Positions 19,412 through 28,620 of a stretch of DNA of 64,000 nucleotides are shown here, piece after piece. The stretch comes from Azoarcus sp. Aa7 (GTDB taxonomy: Bacteria; Pseudomonadota; Gammaproteobacteria; Burkholderiales; Rhodocyclaceae), in contig NZ_QVLR01000080.1 of NCBI RefSeq assembly GCF_014822185.1, positions 1 through 64,000 of the forward strand. The letters are read 5' to 3'. A model generated the notes under the pieces. It saw only the letters and a list, made by a program, of their open reading frames with translations, was not told the origin of the DNA and searched no databases. The position numbers and the translations under genes were made by a program. Each line of letters opens with the position of its first letter. The stretch's first letter is position 1.

Positions 19412-19807
19412 ATGGCCAAAATCATCCACAGCATGATCCGCGTGCTCGATCTCGACAAGGCGATGCGCTTCTACGCCGACGTCCTCGACCTGCGCGAAGC
19501 GCACCGTCTCGACTTCCCCGACTTCACGCTGGTCTATCTGCGCAACCCCGAGAACGACTTCGAGCTCGAGCTGACGCTCAACAAGGGGCGTGAGGAGCCC
19601 TACACGCACGGCACCGGCTACGGCCACATCGCGGTGGTCGTGCCGGACGTGACCGCGCGCCACGCCGAGTTGCTCGCCAAGGGCTACGAACCGGCGCCGG
19701 TGAAGGAGTTCAAACGCGGCGAGGAACTGCTCGCGCGTTTCTTCTTCATCCAGGATCCGGACGGCTACAAGATCGAGGTGCTCGAGCGCCACGGCCACTA
19801 CCGCTAG
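19412..19807 (+). CDS. gloA: Lactoylglutathione lyase (glyoxalase I)
   Basis: The 131-residue VOC protein has the four metal ligands of glyoxalase I at the expected places: H6 (IIHSMIRV), E53 (FELELTLN), H72 (GYGHIAV) and E122 (KIEVLE). It would isomerise the methylglyoxal–glutathione adduct to S-lactoylglutathione in the cytosol. CCGGAG lies 5 bases before the start. It closes the plus-strand run that begins with the Tat/GMC pair. The shared transcription is plausible but the pathway link is unclear. Assignment as GloA rests on the ligands and length. Confidence 0.88.
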   Translation: MAKIIHSMIRVLDLDKAMRFYADVLDLREAHRLDFPDFTLVYLRNPENDFELELTLNKGREEPYTHGTGYGHIAVVVPDVTARHAELLAKGYEPAPVKEFKRGEELLARFFFIQDPDGYKIEVLERHGHYR

Positions 19808-20321
19808 GGACGCGCCGCCTCCAGGCGCAACCGGTTGCACCGCCGGTCCCGCACCGGCACCATTGCTCAGTGCGGCCTGCGGCGAGATCCCCATCGCGCA
19901 AAACGAATTCCCGCTCGCACACGGTCGCCGCGGGAAGGGTCCGGAATCGACCACTAAAACCTGTCCCACGCCCAGCTGAGCAGGGGCCGCGAGCCAGGCC
20001 AGCGCAAGGTGCGTCGCATGCACACGACCCGCCCGCAGCCTGTCCGGGCGCTTCGCGGCGCGCGTCCCGGATATAACGTTAGTGATAATGCATCGCGCGT
20101 GACGCACAACTTTTTCACGCTGCTGTCTTTTTTGCGTCCCGCAGAGACCTAAAATAGTCAAAAATACGGCTATGGCGGCGTCAGCCCCACATATAACAAG
20201 AGAATAAATCGCCCCTTCCTCCGCACAGCGGAGAGAGGCGGCGCCTCGCCAATTTCTGCGCCGACATCCCTTCCCGGCGCCCCAACAACGCCGCACTTGC
20301 CGCGGCGGAAGGATCTTGTTC
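19808..20321. other. 514-base intergenic region before the hybrid kinase
   Basis: No convincing gene is seen. It contains a perfect 12-base palindrome (GCAACCGGTTGC, 19827–19838). The last 250 bases are much richer in A/T than the surroundings (e.g. ATATAACGTTAGTGATAATG near 20070, and TAAAATAGTCAAAAATACGG near 20150), which marks a likely promoter zone for the kinase operon. No riboswitch pattern was matched. Confidence 0.5.
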
Positions 20322-23300
20322 GTGACTGCCCGACCGCCGCGCCTCGGGCTGGCCAACCGCCTGCAGGTGGTGGTCGTGCTCGCGCTCTCGCCGCTGCTGC
20401 TGCTGCTCGCCTACTGGAGCTGGCAGGACTACCAGGACGCCGAGGCGCGTGCGCGCGCGACCGCGCAACGCATCGCGGCCAACACGGCACTGCGGGTCGA
20501 GGAGCACCTGCGCGGGCTGCGTCAGGCCCTCGTCACGCTGGCCCAGGCCGGCGAGCTCGGCAAGCTGCCGCCGGAGCGCTGCAGCGCGCTGCTGGCGCGC
20601 GCCCAGGCAGCGCTGCCGGAGTTTCTCACGCTCGGCCTCGCGGTGCCCGAGGGGCCGGTGCGCTGCGGATCGCGGCCGGGCGTCAACGCGATCACCGCCG
20701 CCGGCCGCCCGTATTTCCAGCGCGCGCTCGAAACGCGCGAGTTCGCCGTCGGCGAATTCCAGATCGGTCGCGCGACCGGTCGCCCGTCGATCAATTTCGC
20801 CTATCCGCTGAGCGACGACGGCGTCGCCGTCGCGGCGGTGCTCATCGCGCCGGTGAGCACCACGGCCTTTGTCGAGTTCGTCGCCGACACGCGGCTGCCG
20901 GCGGGTACCCGCCTGACGCTGATCGACCGCAACGGCACCGTGGTCGCGCGCAGCGGCGACGGCGGCGAGCGCTGGGTCGGCCGGCACGTTCCCGACGCGC
21001 CGCTGATCCGCGAGGTGCTCGCGCGCGGCGAGGGCCTGGCCGACGTCACCGGCCTCGACGGCATTTTCCGGCTGCACGCCTTCGCGCCGGTGCTGTCGCG
21101 GCAGGAACCGGCCTTCTACGCGGTCGTCGGCATCGACCAGGGGGATCTGGTCGCCGACGCGTGGCAAAAGCTCCTCACGCGCCTCGCCGGGCTCGTGCTG
21201 GTCGTCGCGCTGGCCATCGCCGCGGCCGCCGCGACCAGCCGGCGCTTGATCGTGCAGCCGGTGCAGAGCCTCACCGGCATGGCGGGGCGGTTGTTCGCCG
21301 GCGACCTGGCGGCGCGCAGCGGCGTGCCCCACTCGTCCGACGAGATCGGCCAGCTCGCGCAAGCCCTCGACGAGTCCACCGCGGCGCTGCAGGACGCGCA
21401 TGTCGCGACCCGGCGCGGCCAGGACGAACTGGCAGCCCTCAACCGCGATCTCGAGCGCCGCGTGAGCGAGCGCACCGCCGCGCTCGCCGAGGCCAACGTT
21501 GAGCTCGTGCAGGCGGCGAGCTACGACGTCGGACACGGCGACGCGCTGCGCCTGATGAACACGCTGCACGACCGCCCGGCGCTGCTCGCTGCCGTGCTGG
21601 CGCTCCTCGCCGAACGCTTTGCCTTCCCCGCCGGCGCCGTGTTCGCCTTCGACGAATGGAACGGGGATTACACCTTCGAGACGGGGCACGCGGTCTCGGC
21701 CGGACTGCCCCGCCGCTTCGCCCCCGGCGAAGGCCTGCTCGGCGAGGCGGCCCGACGCGGACAACTGGTCGTGGTCGAGACCGCGCGATCGACGGCGGGA
21801 TTCGCGCTCGAGACGGGGATCGCCGATCTCGAGCCGGCGGCCGTCGTGATCGCGCCGATCACCTACCAGGACAAGCGCCAGGGCGCCGTCGTCCTGCTCG
21901 CGTCGCGCTGCCCCGGCGAGCGCGAGCGGAGCTTCGTCGAACGCCTGTGCGCGCAGCTCGCCGTGGCGCTGCACAACCTGCGCCAATACGAGGACATGCG
22001 CCTGCTGACCGCCCAGCTGCGCGCGCGTGGCGAGGAAATCGGCGCCAAGAACGCCCAGCTCGAGCAGGCCAACCGGCTGAAGTCGGAATTCCTGGCGACC
22101 ATGTCGCATGAGCTGCGCACGCCGCTCAACGCCATCATCGGCTTTTCCGAGATCCTCAAGGACGGCCTGGCCGGCCCCCTCGCCGCGCGCCAGCTCGAGT
22201 TCTGCCAGGATATTTTCGCCAGCGGCCGCCACCTGCTGGCGCTCATCAACGACGTCCTCGACCTGTCGAAGATCGAGGCCGGACGCATGGAACTCGAGCT
22301 CGAGACGGTCGAACTCGCCGAACTCCTGCACAACAGCGTGGCGGTAGTCAAGGAGCAGGCCAACGCGCATCGCCAGCAGCTCGAACTGCAGCTGGCCGAT
22401 TGCCCGGCCGAGTTGGTCGCCGACCCCCGCAAGCTCAAGCAGATCCTCTACAACCTCCTGTCCAACGCGGTGAAATTCACGCCCGACGGCGGCCGCATCG
22501 GCCTCGGCGTGCGCACGCTCGCCGCCGCCGAGGTGCAGACCGCACTCGCAGCCCGCCCCGGGCGCGCGCTCGGCGTCGCCGAAGGGGCCTTCAGCCGCTT
22601 CGTCGAGATCGCCGTGCGCGACACCGGCATCGGCATCGCGCCCGCCGACCTGGGCAAGCTGTTCCAGCCCTTCACCCAGCTCGACAGTGAGCTTTCCCGG
22701 CGCTATGCCGGCACCGGACTCGGTCTGGCGATGGTGTACAAGCTGGTCGAACTGCACGCCGGGGCCGTCGCAGTCGACAGCGCGCCCGGCGAGGGCAGCA
22801 CCTTCCTCGTCTGGTTGCCCGTGCGCGACAATGCCCTGCCGGACAGGCTGCCGCCTGCGGCCGATCGCGCCGCGCCGCCGCGGAGGGGCTCGCGCGTGCT
22901 GGTGGTGGAGGACGATCCGGCGGCCTGCGAACTGATCCGCAGCCAGCTCAAGGACGAAGGGCTGGAGGCCATACCGGCGGCGACCGCCGAGATGGCCGAG
23001 AAGCTGCTCGCGCAGACGACCGTCGATCTGATCATCCTGGATATCCTCCTGCCCGGCGTCGACGGTTGGGAGCTGCTCGCGCGCCTGAAGGGCAACCCCG
23101 CGCAGGCCGCCGTGCCGGTCGTGATCGTCTCGGTGGTCGCCGACACGCGGCGCGGCCTGTCGCTGGGCGCCGCCGACGTCCTGCAGAAGCCGGTCGGCCG
23201 CGACGAACTGCTCGACGCCCTGGCGCGGCTGGGCTTCGTCGAAGGCGGCGACGGGCCGCGGCGCGTGCTGGTGGTGGACGACGATCCGCACGCCGTCGAA

Positions 23301-23636
23301 ATCGTCGTCAGCCATCTCGAACAGGCCCGCTTTGCCGTGAGCCGCGCCTACGGCGGCGCCGAGGCCGTCGAGGTGGCGCGGCGCGAACACCCCGCGCTGA
23401 TCATCCTCGACCTCATGATGCCCGAGGTGAGCGGCTTCGACGTGGTCGAAATGCTCAGGTCGGAGCCCGGCACCGCCGTCATTCCGATCCTGGTGCTGAC
23501 GGCCAAGGAACTGACGCCGGAAGACCGCGCAACCCTCAACGGCCATGTCGAACGCATCATGGGCAAGGCCCACTTCAACCACGGGCGCTTTCTCAGCGAG
23601 GTCCGGCGCGCCCTGCAAAGGCATCCGGAGGCATAG
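20322..23636 (+). CDS. Hybrid sensor histidine kinase with two receiver domains
   Basis: The 1104-residue inner-membrane protein has, in order: membrane helix (10–30), a Cache-like periplasmic sensor (about 50–280), second helix (287–305), HAMP and coiled coil (306–400), GAF domain (about 413–550), HisKA with phospho-His H596 (MSHELRTPLN), HATPase (DTGIGI, GTGLGL), then two receivers (LVVEDDPA from about 858; LVVDDDPH from about 982). It should autophosphorylate in response to an extracellular and a cytosolic signal and relay phosphate internally. The GTG at 20322 is preferred: GGAAGGA lies 8 bases upstream. The TTG at 20316 is too close. It heads a tight operon with the next three genes. Confidence 0.92.
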   Translation: MTARPPRLGLANRLQVVVVLALSPLLLLLAYWSWQDYQDAEARARATAQRIAANTALRVEEHLRGLRQALVTLAQAGELGKLPPERCSALLARAQAALPEFLTLGLAVPEGPVRCGSRPGVNAITAAGRPYFQRALETREFAVGEFQIGRATGRPSINFAYPLSDDGVAVAAVLIAPVSTTAFVEFVADTRLPAGTRLTLIDRNGTVVARSGDGGERWVGRHVPDAPLIREVLARGEGLADVTGLDGIFRLHAFAPVLSRQEPAFYAVVGIDQGDLVADAWQKLLTRLAGLVLVVALAIAAAAATSRRLIVQPVQSLTGMAGRLFAGDLAARSGVPHSSDEIGQLAQALDESTAALQDAHVATRRGQDELAALNRDLERRVSERTAALAEANVELVQAASYDVGHGDALRLMNTLHDRPALLAAVLALLAERFAFPAGAVFAFDEWNGDYTFETGHAVSAGLPRRFAPGEGLLGEAARRGQLVVVETARSTAGFALETGIADLEPAAVVIAPITYQDKRQGAVVLLASRCPGERERSFVERLCAQLAVALHNLRQYEDMRLLTAQLRARGEEIGAKNAQLEQANRLKSEFLATMSHELRTPLNAIIGFSEILKDGLAGPLAARQLEFCQDIFASGRHLLALINDVLDLSKIEAGRMELELETVELAELLHNSVAVVKEQANAHRQQLELQLADCPAELVADPRKLKQILYNLLSNAVKFTPDGGRIGLGVRTLAAAEVQTALAARPGRALGVAEGAFSRFVEIAVRDTGIGIAPADLGKLFQPFTQLDSELSRRYAGTGLGLAMVYKLVELHAGAVAVDSAPGEGSTFLVWLPVRDNALPDRLPPAADRAAPPRRGSRVLVVEDDPAACELIRSQLKDEGLEAIPAATAEMAEKLLAQTTVDLIILDILLPGVDGWELLARLKGNPAQAAVPVVIVSVVADTRRGLSLGAADVLQKPVGRDELLDALARLGFVEGGDGPRRVLVVDDDPHAVEIVVSHLEQARFAVSRAYGGAEAVEVARREHPALIILDLMMPEVSGFDVVEMLRSEPGTAVIPILVLTAKELTPEDRATLNGHVERIMGKAHFNHGRFLSEVRRALQRHPEA

Positions 23637-24041
23637 ATGGCAACCATCCTGCTCGTCGAAGACAACCCGGCGAACATGAAGCTCGCGGCCTTCGTGCTGA
23701 CGCAGGGCGGACACGAAGTGCTGTGCGCGACGACCGCCGACGCGGCGCTGGCCCTCGTGCGCGAGCGCCTGCCGGCGCTGGTGCTGATGGACGTGCAGCT
23801 GCCAGGCATGGACGGCCTCGCCGCCACGCGCCGGCTCAAGGCCGACCCGGCAACGCGCGCCATTCCTGTCGTCGCACTGACCGCCTTCGCGATGCGCGGC
23901 GACGCCGAGCGCATCCGCGACGCCGGCTGCGACGGCTATATCGCCAAGCCCGTCCGCTACCAGCAACTGCTCGCCGAAGTCGCACGCATGCTCGGCGGCG
24001 GGGCGGAGGACGAACAAGCGCTGGCGCGAGGCATGACATGA
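23637..24041 (+). CDS. Stand-alone receiver-domain response regulator (DivK/CheY type)
   Basis: The 134-residue protein is a lone receiver domain with the acidic pair (VEDN), phospho-acceptor aspartate in LVLMDVQLPG, the conserved threonine/serine region and lysine in IAKPV. It has no output domain, so it should act by protein contact or as a phosphate shuttle. Its start codon follows directly on the stop codon of the hybrid kinase, with GGAGG inside the end of that gene, and its stop overlaps the next start (ATGA). Co-translation with the kinase is likely. Confidence 0.92.
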   Translation: MATILLVEDNPANMKLAAFVLTQGGHEVLCATTADAALALVRERLPALVLMDVQLPGMDGLAATRRLKADPATRAIPVVALTAFAMRGDAERIRDAGCDGYIAKPVRYQQLLAEVARMLGGGAEDEQALARGMT

Positions 24042-24412
24042 ACGCCCCCTACCTGCTGATCGTCGACGACGATCCGCTCAACCGCCGCGTGCTCGAGGCG
24101 ATGCTGGCCGGCGAGGGCTACCGGACCGTCAGCGTCGGCTCGGGACGCGAGTCGCTGGCGGCGGTCGGCGCCGAACCGCCCGCGGTGATCCTGCTCGACC
24201 TGATGATGCCGGAGATGGACGGCTTCGAGGTGGTACGCCGGCTGCGCGCCGATGCGGCGACGCAGTCCATCCCCATCGTCGCCGTGACCGCGGTCGACGA
24301 TGGGGGCTCGCGCGCGCGCCTGGCCGCCGCCGGGGTCGTCGACGTGCTCGCCAAACCGGTCGAGCGCTGGGTCCTGAGCGCCTGCCTGGCGCGCCTGCTG
24401 GAGAAACGATGA
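24038..24412 (+). CDS. Second stand-alone receiver-domain response regulator
   Basis: The 124-residue single receiver domain has IVDDD near the N-terminus, the acceptor Asp in ILLDLMMPEMDG and the lysine in VLAKPV. It overlaps the previous gene by four bases (ATGA) and the next by four as well, so the run is translationally coupled. It most resembles the second receiver of the hybrid kinase upstream, which suggests duplication within the operon (inference from eye comparison only). Confidence 0.9.
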   Translation: MNAPYLLIVDDDPLNRRVLEAMLAGEGYRTVSVGSGRESLAAVGAEPPAVILLDLMMPEMDGFEVVRRLRADAATQSIPIVAVTAVDDGGSRARLAAAGVVDVLAKPVERWVLSACLARLLEKR

Positions 24413-26748
24413 TGGCCGACGATCCGTCCGCGCTGCGGGAACTCGAGCACCTCAACCGCCTGTATGCGATGCTCAGCGGCGTCAACCGCGCGATCGTGCG
24501 CTGCGACGACGCGCAGTCGCTGTTCGCCGAAGCCTGCCGCCTCTCGGTCGAAGAGGGCGGCTTCGCCGCGGCCTGGGTCGGGCTGTTCGAGCCGGGCGAA
24601 TGCCAGCCGCGCGTGGCGGCGCGCGCCGGCGTGAGCGTGTCGGCGCCGCTGTGCACGGCCTGCGACGCGAGCGCCGCCTGCCCGCTGCGCGCGGGACAGC
24701 CGTGCCGCATCGACGACCTGGCCGCCGACCTGCGCGCCGCGGGCTCGCACGACGGCGCGCTCGACGCCGGACTGCGGGCGAGCGTCGCGCTGCCGCTGCG
24801 CAACGGCGGGGAACTGGTCGGGGCCTTCGGCGTGGCGACAGGGCCGGCACAGGCCTTCACCGATGCCGACCTGCGCCTGCTCGACGAGGTGGCGGCCGAC
24901 CTGTCGTTCGCGCTCGCGGCTCTGCACCGCGAGCAGGTGCGCATCGCCGACCAGTCGCGCATCGAGTTCCTCGCCTATTACGACGCCCATACCGGCCTGC
25001 CCAATCGCGCGCTGTGCGAGCGGCGCCTGCGCGAGGCGACCGCGCAGGGCGAGCCCCTCGCGGTGCTGGCCGTCGAGCTGGGCGTGTTCCACGACGCCGC
25101 ACGCCTCTTCGGCCCCGGCGGCGCCGTGCTGATCGCCCGCGAGACCGCGCGCCGGCTCGAAGCCGGTCTGCCGCAGACCGGCGTCGCGCGCATCGCCGAG
25201 AACGCCTTCGCGCTGTGGCTGACGGCGCTGCCCGCCGGCGAGGCGGCGCACGACGCGGCCGCGGCGATCGCGCTGCGGGTCGGCGAGCTGCTGGCCCCGG
25301 CCCTGCGCATCGAGGGGCAGGACCTGTACGCCGCGCCCTTCGTCGGCATCGCGCTGCACGCGGGGGATGGCGCGGTCGGGGAGACGCTGCACCAGGCGGT
25401 GGTCGCTGCCGACCGCCAGCGCGGCACGGCCGACACGAGCTACCGCTTCTATGCCGACGAGATGGCGAGTAGCTCGCTGCGCCAGTTCGATCTCGACGCC
25501 GCCCTGCACCGCGCACTCGACCGCGGCGAGTTCCTGCTGCACTACCAGCCGCAGGTCGACCTCACGAGCGGTGAGGTCGTCGGTGCCGAAGCGCTGCTGC
25601 GCTGGAACCGGCCCGGCGTCGGGCTGATCTCGCCGCTGGAGTTCATCCCCATGCTCGAGAGCAGCGGGCTCATCGGCGCCGTGGGCGAATGGGTGCTCGA
25701 GGAGGCGTGCCGCAGCTGCCGCGACTGGCAGGAGCTCGGCGATGCTCCCCTGCGGGTCGGCGTGAACCTCTCCGCGCGCCAGTTCCACGACGGCGACGTC
25801 GGCGCCGCGGCGCGCCGCGCCCTCGGCCGCAGCGGCCTCGACCCGCGGCTGCTGGAACTCGAACTGACCGAAAGCATCGTCCTGCAGGATGCCGACAGCG
25901 TGATCCGCTGCCTGCGCGAACTGCGCGGCGAAGGCATCGGCACCACGCTCGACGACTTCGGCACCGGCTACTCGTCGCTGAGCTACCTGCAGCGCCTGCC
26001 CGTGGACCGCATCAAGATCGACCGCTCCTTCGTCACCGACCTGACCAGCAATCCCAACAGCTCCGCGATCGCGCGCGCGATCATCGGCATGACGCACAGT
26101 CTGGGCATGACGGCGATCGCCGAGGGGGTCGAGACGGAGGGGCAACTCGGTTACCTGCGCCGCCTCGGCTGCGAAGCGATGCAGGGCTACCTGTTCAGCC
26201 CGCCGCTGCCCGGCGAGGCCTTCCGTGCGCTGCTGCGCGACGGGCGCCGCATGGCGCGCAGCGACGCCGATCCGGTCTGGGAGCGCACACTGCTGCTGGT
26301 CGACGACGAACCCAACGTACTCAGCGCGCTGCGCCGGGTGTTCCGCCGCGCACGCGTGCGGGTGCTGGCCACGAGCGACCCGCGCGAGGCCTTCGAACTG
26401 CTCGCCCGCCAGCCGGTCGGCGTGGTCGTGTCCGACCAGCGCATGCCCAGCATGTCGGGCACCGAGCTCCTGCGCCGGGTCAAGGCGCTGCATCCGGACA
26501 CCGTGCGCATCGTGCTGTCGGGCTACACCGAGCTCGGCGCCGTGATCGAGGCGGTCAACCACGGCGCGATCTACAAGTTCCTGACGAAGCCTTGGGAGGA
26601 CGAGGCGCTGCGCGCGATCGTCGACGAAGCGTTCGGGCTGTTCGAGCTGGCGCAACAGAACCGCGTGCTGACCGAGCGGCTGGCGGCCCTGCTCGACCCC
26701 GCCCTGCCGCCGCCGGGCCGGCGCGCCGCCGTGCAGCGGCCCCACTGA
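24409..26748 (+). CDS. GAF / degenerate GGDEF / EAL c-di-GMP phosphodiesterase with C-terminal receiver
   Basis: The 779-residue cytosolic protein has a GAF-like sensor (about 10–170), a degenerate GGDEF domain (about 185–345) in which the signature is replaced by AENAF, an EAL domain (about 360–605) and a receiver (about 627–740). The EAL catalytic set looks complete: EALLRW, NLSARQF, ELELTES, DDFGTGYSSL, KIDRSF, EGVETEGQ and QGYLFSPP, so c-di-GMP hydrolysis is expected while diguanylate synthesis is not. The receiver is C-terminal (VDDEPN, VVSDQRMPSMSG, LTKPW), so phosphorylation by the upstream kinase could control the phosphodiesterase. It overlaps the preceding gene by four bases. Confidence 0.9.
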   Translation: MMADDPSALRELEHLNRLYAMLSGVNRAIVRCDDAQSLFAEACRLSVEEGGFAAAWVGLFEPGECQPRVAARAGVSVSAPLCTACDASAACPLRAGQPCRIDDLAADLRAAGSHDGALDAGLRASVALPLRNGGELVGAFGVATGPAQAFTDADLRLLDEVAADLSFALAALHREQVRIADQSRIEFLAYYDAHTGLPNRALCERRLREATAQGEPLAVLAVELGVFHDAARLFGPGGAVLIARETARRLEAGLPQTGVARIAENAFALWLTALPAGEAAHDAAAAIALRVGELLAPALRIEGQDLYAAPFVGIALHAGDGAVGETLHQAVVAADRQRGTADTSYRFYADEMASSSLRQFDLDAALHRALDRGEFLLHYQPQVDLTSGEVVGAEALLRWNRPGVGLISPLEFIPMLESSGLIGAVGEWVLEEACRSCRDWQELGDAPLRVGVNLSARQFHDGDVGAAARRALGRSGLDPRLLELELTESIVLQDADSVIRCLRELRGEGIGTTLDDFGTGYSSLSYLQRLPVDRIKIDRSFVTDLTSNPNSSAIARAIIGMTHSLGMTAIAEGVETEGQLGYLRRLGCEAMQGYLFSPPLPGEAFRALLRDGRRMARSDADPVWERTLLLVDDEPNVLSALRRVFRRARVRVLATSDPREAFELLARQPVGVVVSDQRMPSMSGTELLRRVKALHPDTVRIVLSGYTELGAVIEAVNHGAIYKFLTKPWEDEALRAIVDEAFGLFELAQQNRVLTERLAALLDPALPPPGRRAAVQRPH

Positions 26749-26964
26749 AGGGCGCCGACGGCAACCGCCTGCGCGACCCCGTCGGCCCGCTGCCGGGACG
26801 AGGCATTTCTTAACGGTACGATGCGTGATTTCCCCCACTCTCGCCGGCAAACATCTATGCTGCAGAGCAACACAAGCTGAGCGCGCCCCGCACCGGTCCT
26901 CCGAGCCTCCTCCCGCCGCGTTGCGCGCTTGCCTCCGGCACAGTCGTCGAGATGAGGCCCGAAA

Positions 26965-28620
26965 ATGGTTGCCGTGCGCAGTCACTCCCGCACCCGCGCT
27001 CTGCTGGACCCGGCATGCCTGGCGCTCCTGTATTTCGCCGGCGCACAGGTCGGGCTGGCCTACGCCGTCATCGGCAACGCGATTTCGCTGGTGTGGCCGC
27101 CGAGCGGCATCGCACTGGTGGCCGTCCTCGCGCTCGGCACGCGCGTCGCCCCCGGCATCTTCGCCGGCTCGTTTCTCGCAAACGTGTCGGTCGGCGTGCC
27201 GGTCCCCATCGCTGCCGCAATCGCCACCGGGGCCACGCTCGCCGCCCTGGCCGCGGCACGCCTGCTGGAACGGCGCGCCCGCTTCCAGATCGCCCTGAAC
27301 CGGACATGGGACGTCCTCGCGCTGATCGTCCTCGCCGCCATGCTCGGCACCACCATCAGCGCCTTCGTCGGCGTAAGCGCCCTCACCGTCGGGGGCATCG
27401 TGCCGCCCGTCGAGTTCGCCTCGGCATGGCTGAAATGGTGGCTGGGCGACATGATCGGGATACTCGTCATCGCGCCGCCGCTGCTGGTGTGGCTCAGCCA
27501 CCCGCAACCGATCGACTCGGTGCGCCAGGCCGTCGAGGCGGTGGCCCTCGCCACGGCGATCGGCACCACCAGCTACCTGATCTTCGGCGCGCCCGAACTG
27601 GCCGGGCACGGCTACTATCCGGCCGCGCTCGCGATCGTGCCCTTCGTCATCTGGGCGGCGCTGCGCTTCGATCACTGGGGCGCCAGCCTCGCCATCCTCG
27701 CGATTTCCATCGCGGCGATCTGGGGTACCACCGCGGGAACCGGCCCGCTCGCCGCGGACTCGCCCGTGGACAGCCTCGTGCGCTGGAGCACCTTCGTCAA
27801 TCTGCTGGCCGTGACCGGCCTGCTGCTCGTCGCCTCGCATGCCGAAACCCGGCGCGCGCAGGCCGAACTCCGGGCCTCGCTTGCGGAACTCGAGCAGCGC
27901 GTGCGCGAGCGCACTGCCAGTCTGGCACGGACCAATGCCGAGCTGATCGAGGAAATGAGCGGGCGCAGGCGCCTCGAGCGCAGGTTGGTGCGGGTCAGCG
28001 ACGAACAGCTGAAAGCCACGGGGCGCGAACTGCACGACGGACTCGGTCAGCACCTGACCACCATCGGCCTGTACGGCGCAGCCCTGGCGCACAAGCTCAG
28101 TGCCCGCCGGCACCCGGAAGCGGGCGACGCGGAACGGCTCGTGACGCTCGTCGAACAGGCCGCCGACATGATCCGGGCCATCGCGAAGGGTCTCTATCCC
28201 GCCTCACTGGAATCCGCGGGCCTCGTCGCCGCCCTCAGGAACCTCGCCGACAGCACGCATTCGCTCAAGCAGGTCGACTGCGTCCTTTATGCCGCACCGG
28301 ACGTGCAGGTCCGCGATTCGCTCGTCGCGATCAACCTCTACCGTGTCGCCCAGGAGGCGATCAACAACGCACTCAAATACAGCAGAGCGCGCCACATCCG
28401 GATCGAACTGCAAAGCAGCGACGGCATGCAGATGCTATCGATCAGCGACGACGGCATCGGCATCGACCCGCAATCGGTCGATCGCAGCGAGGGGCAGGGC
28501 CTGCACAACCTGCGCCACCGCGCGACCCTGCTCGGCGGAACGTGCGCGATCTACCGCAATGCGCAGGGTGGCACGACGGTCGCGATCACCTACCCGGAGG
28601 AGACCCCGAACCATGAGTGA
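26965..28620 (+). CDS. MASE1-domain sensor histidine kinase (NarX/UhpB type)
   Basis: The 551-residue protein begins with about eight hydrophobic helices forming a MASE1 sensor (residues 10–290, including the typical VWPPSGIALV and WLGDMIGILVIAP). A coiled coil, a HisKA_3 dimerisation/phospho-acceptor segment (RELHDGLGQHL, H357) and an HATPase domain (QEAINNALKYS, DDGIGI, GLHNLRHRA) follow. This is the class that pairs with NarL/LuxR regulators, and one follows with an 8-base overlap. The ligand of MASE1 domains is generally unknown. A 216-base gap separates it from the EAL gene, so it probably has its own promoter. Confidence 0.92.
   Translation: MVAVRSHSRTRALLDPACLALLYFAGAQVGLAYAVIGNAISLVWPPSGIALVAVLALGTRVAPGIFAGSFLANVSVGVPVPIAAAIATGATLAALAAARLLERRARFQIALNRTWDVLALIVLAAMLGTTISAFVGVSALTVGGIVPPVEFASAWLKWWLGDMIGILVIAPPLLVWLSHPQPIDSVRQAVEAVALATAIGTTSYLIFGAPELAGHGYYPAALAIVPFVIWAALRFDHWGASLAILAISIAAIWGTTAGTGPLAADSPVDSLVRWSTFVNLLAVTGLLLVASHAETRRAQAELRASLAELEQRVRERTASLARTNAELIEEMSGRRRLERRLVRVSDEQLKATGRELHDGLGQHLTTIGLYGAALAHKLSARRHPEAGDAERLVTLVEQAADMIRAIAKGLYPASLESAGLVAALRNLADSTHSLKQVDCVLYAAPDVQVRDSLVAINLYRVAQEAINNALKYSRARHIRIELQSSDGMQMLSISDDGIGIDPQSVDRSEGQGLHNLRHRATLLGGTCAIYRNAQGGTTVAITYPEETPNHE

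Noticed and set aside
19808-20321. Cobalamin-type riboswitch or a small gene in the gap before the hybrid kinase
   Set aside because: GC-rich hairpin-like stretches are present, but no conserved riboswitch box was found, and the short open frames have no ribosome site or protein-like composition.
20181-24017. A 1278-codon minus-strand open frame opposite the hybrid kinase (and a similar 1331-codon one at 24118–28113)
   Set aside because: Both are antisense shadows of well-supported multidomain signalling genes.
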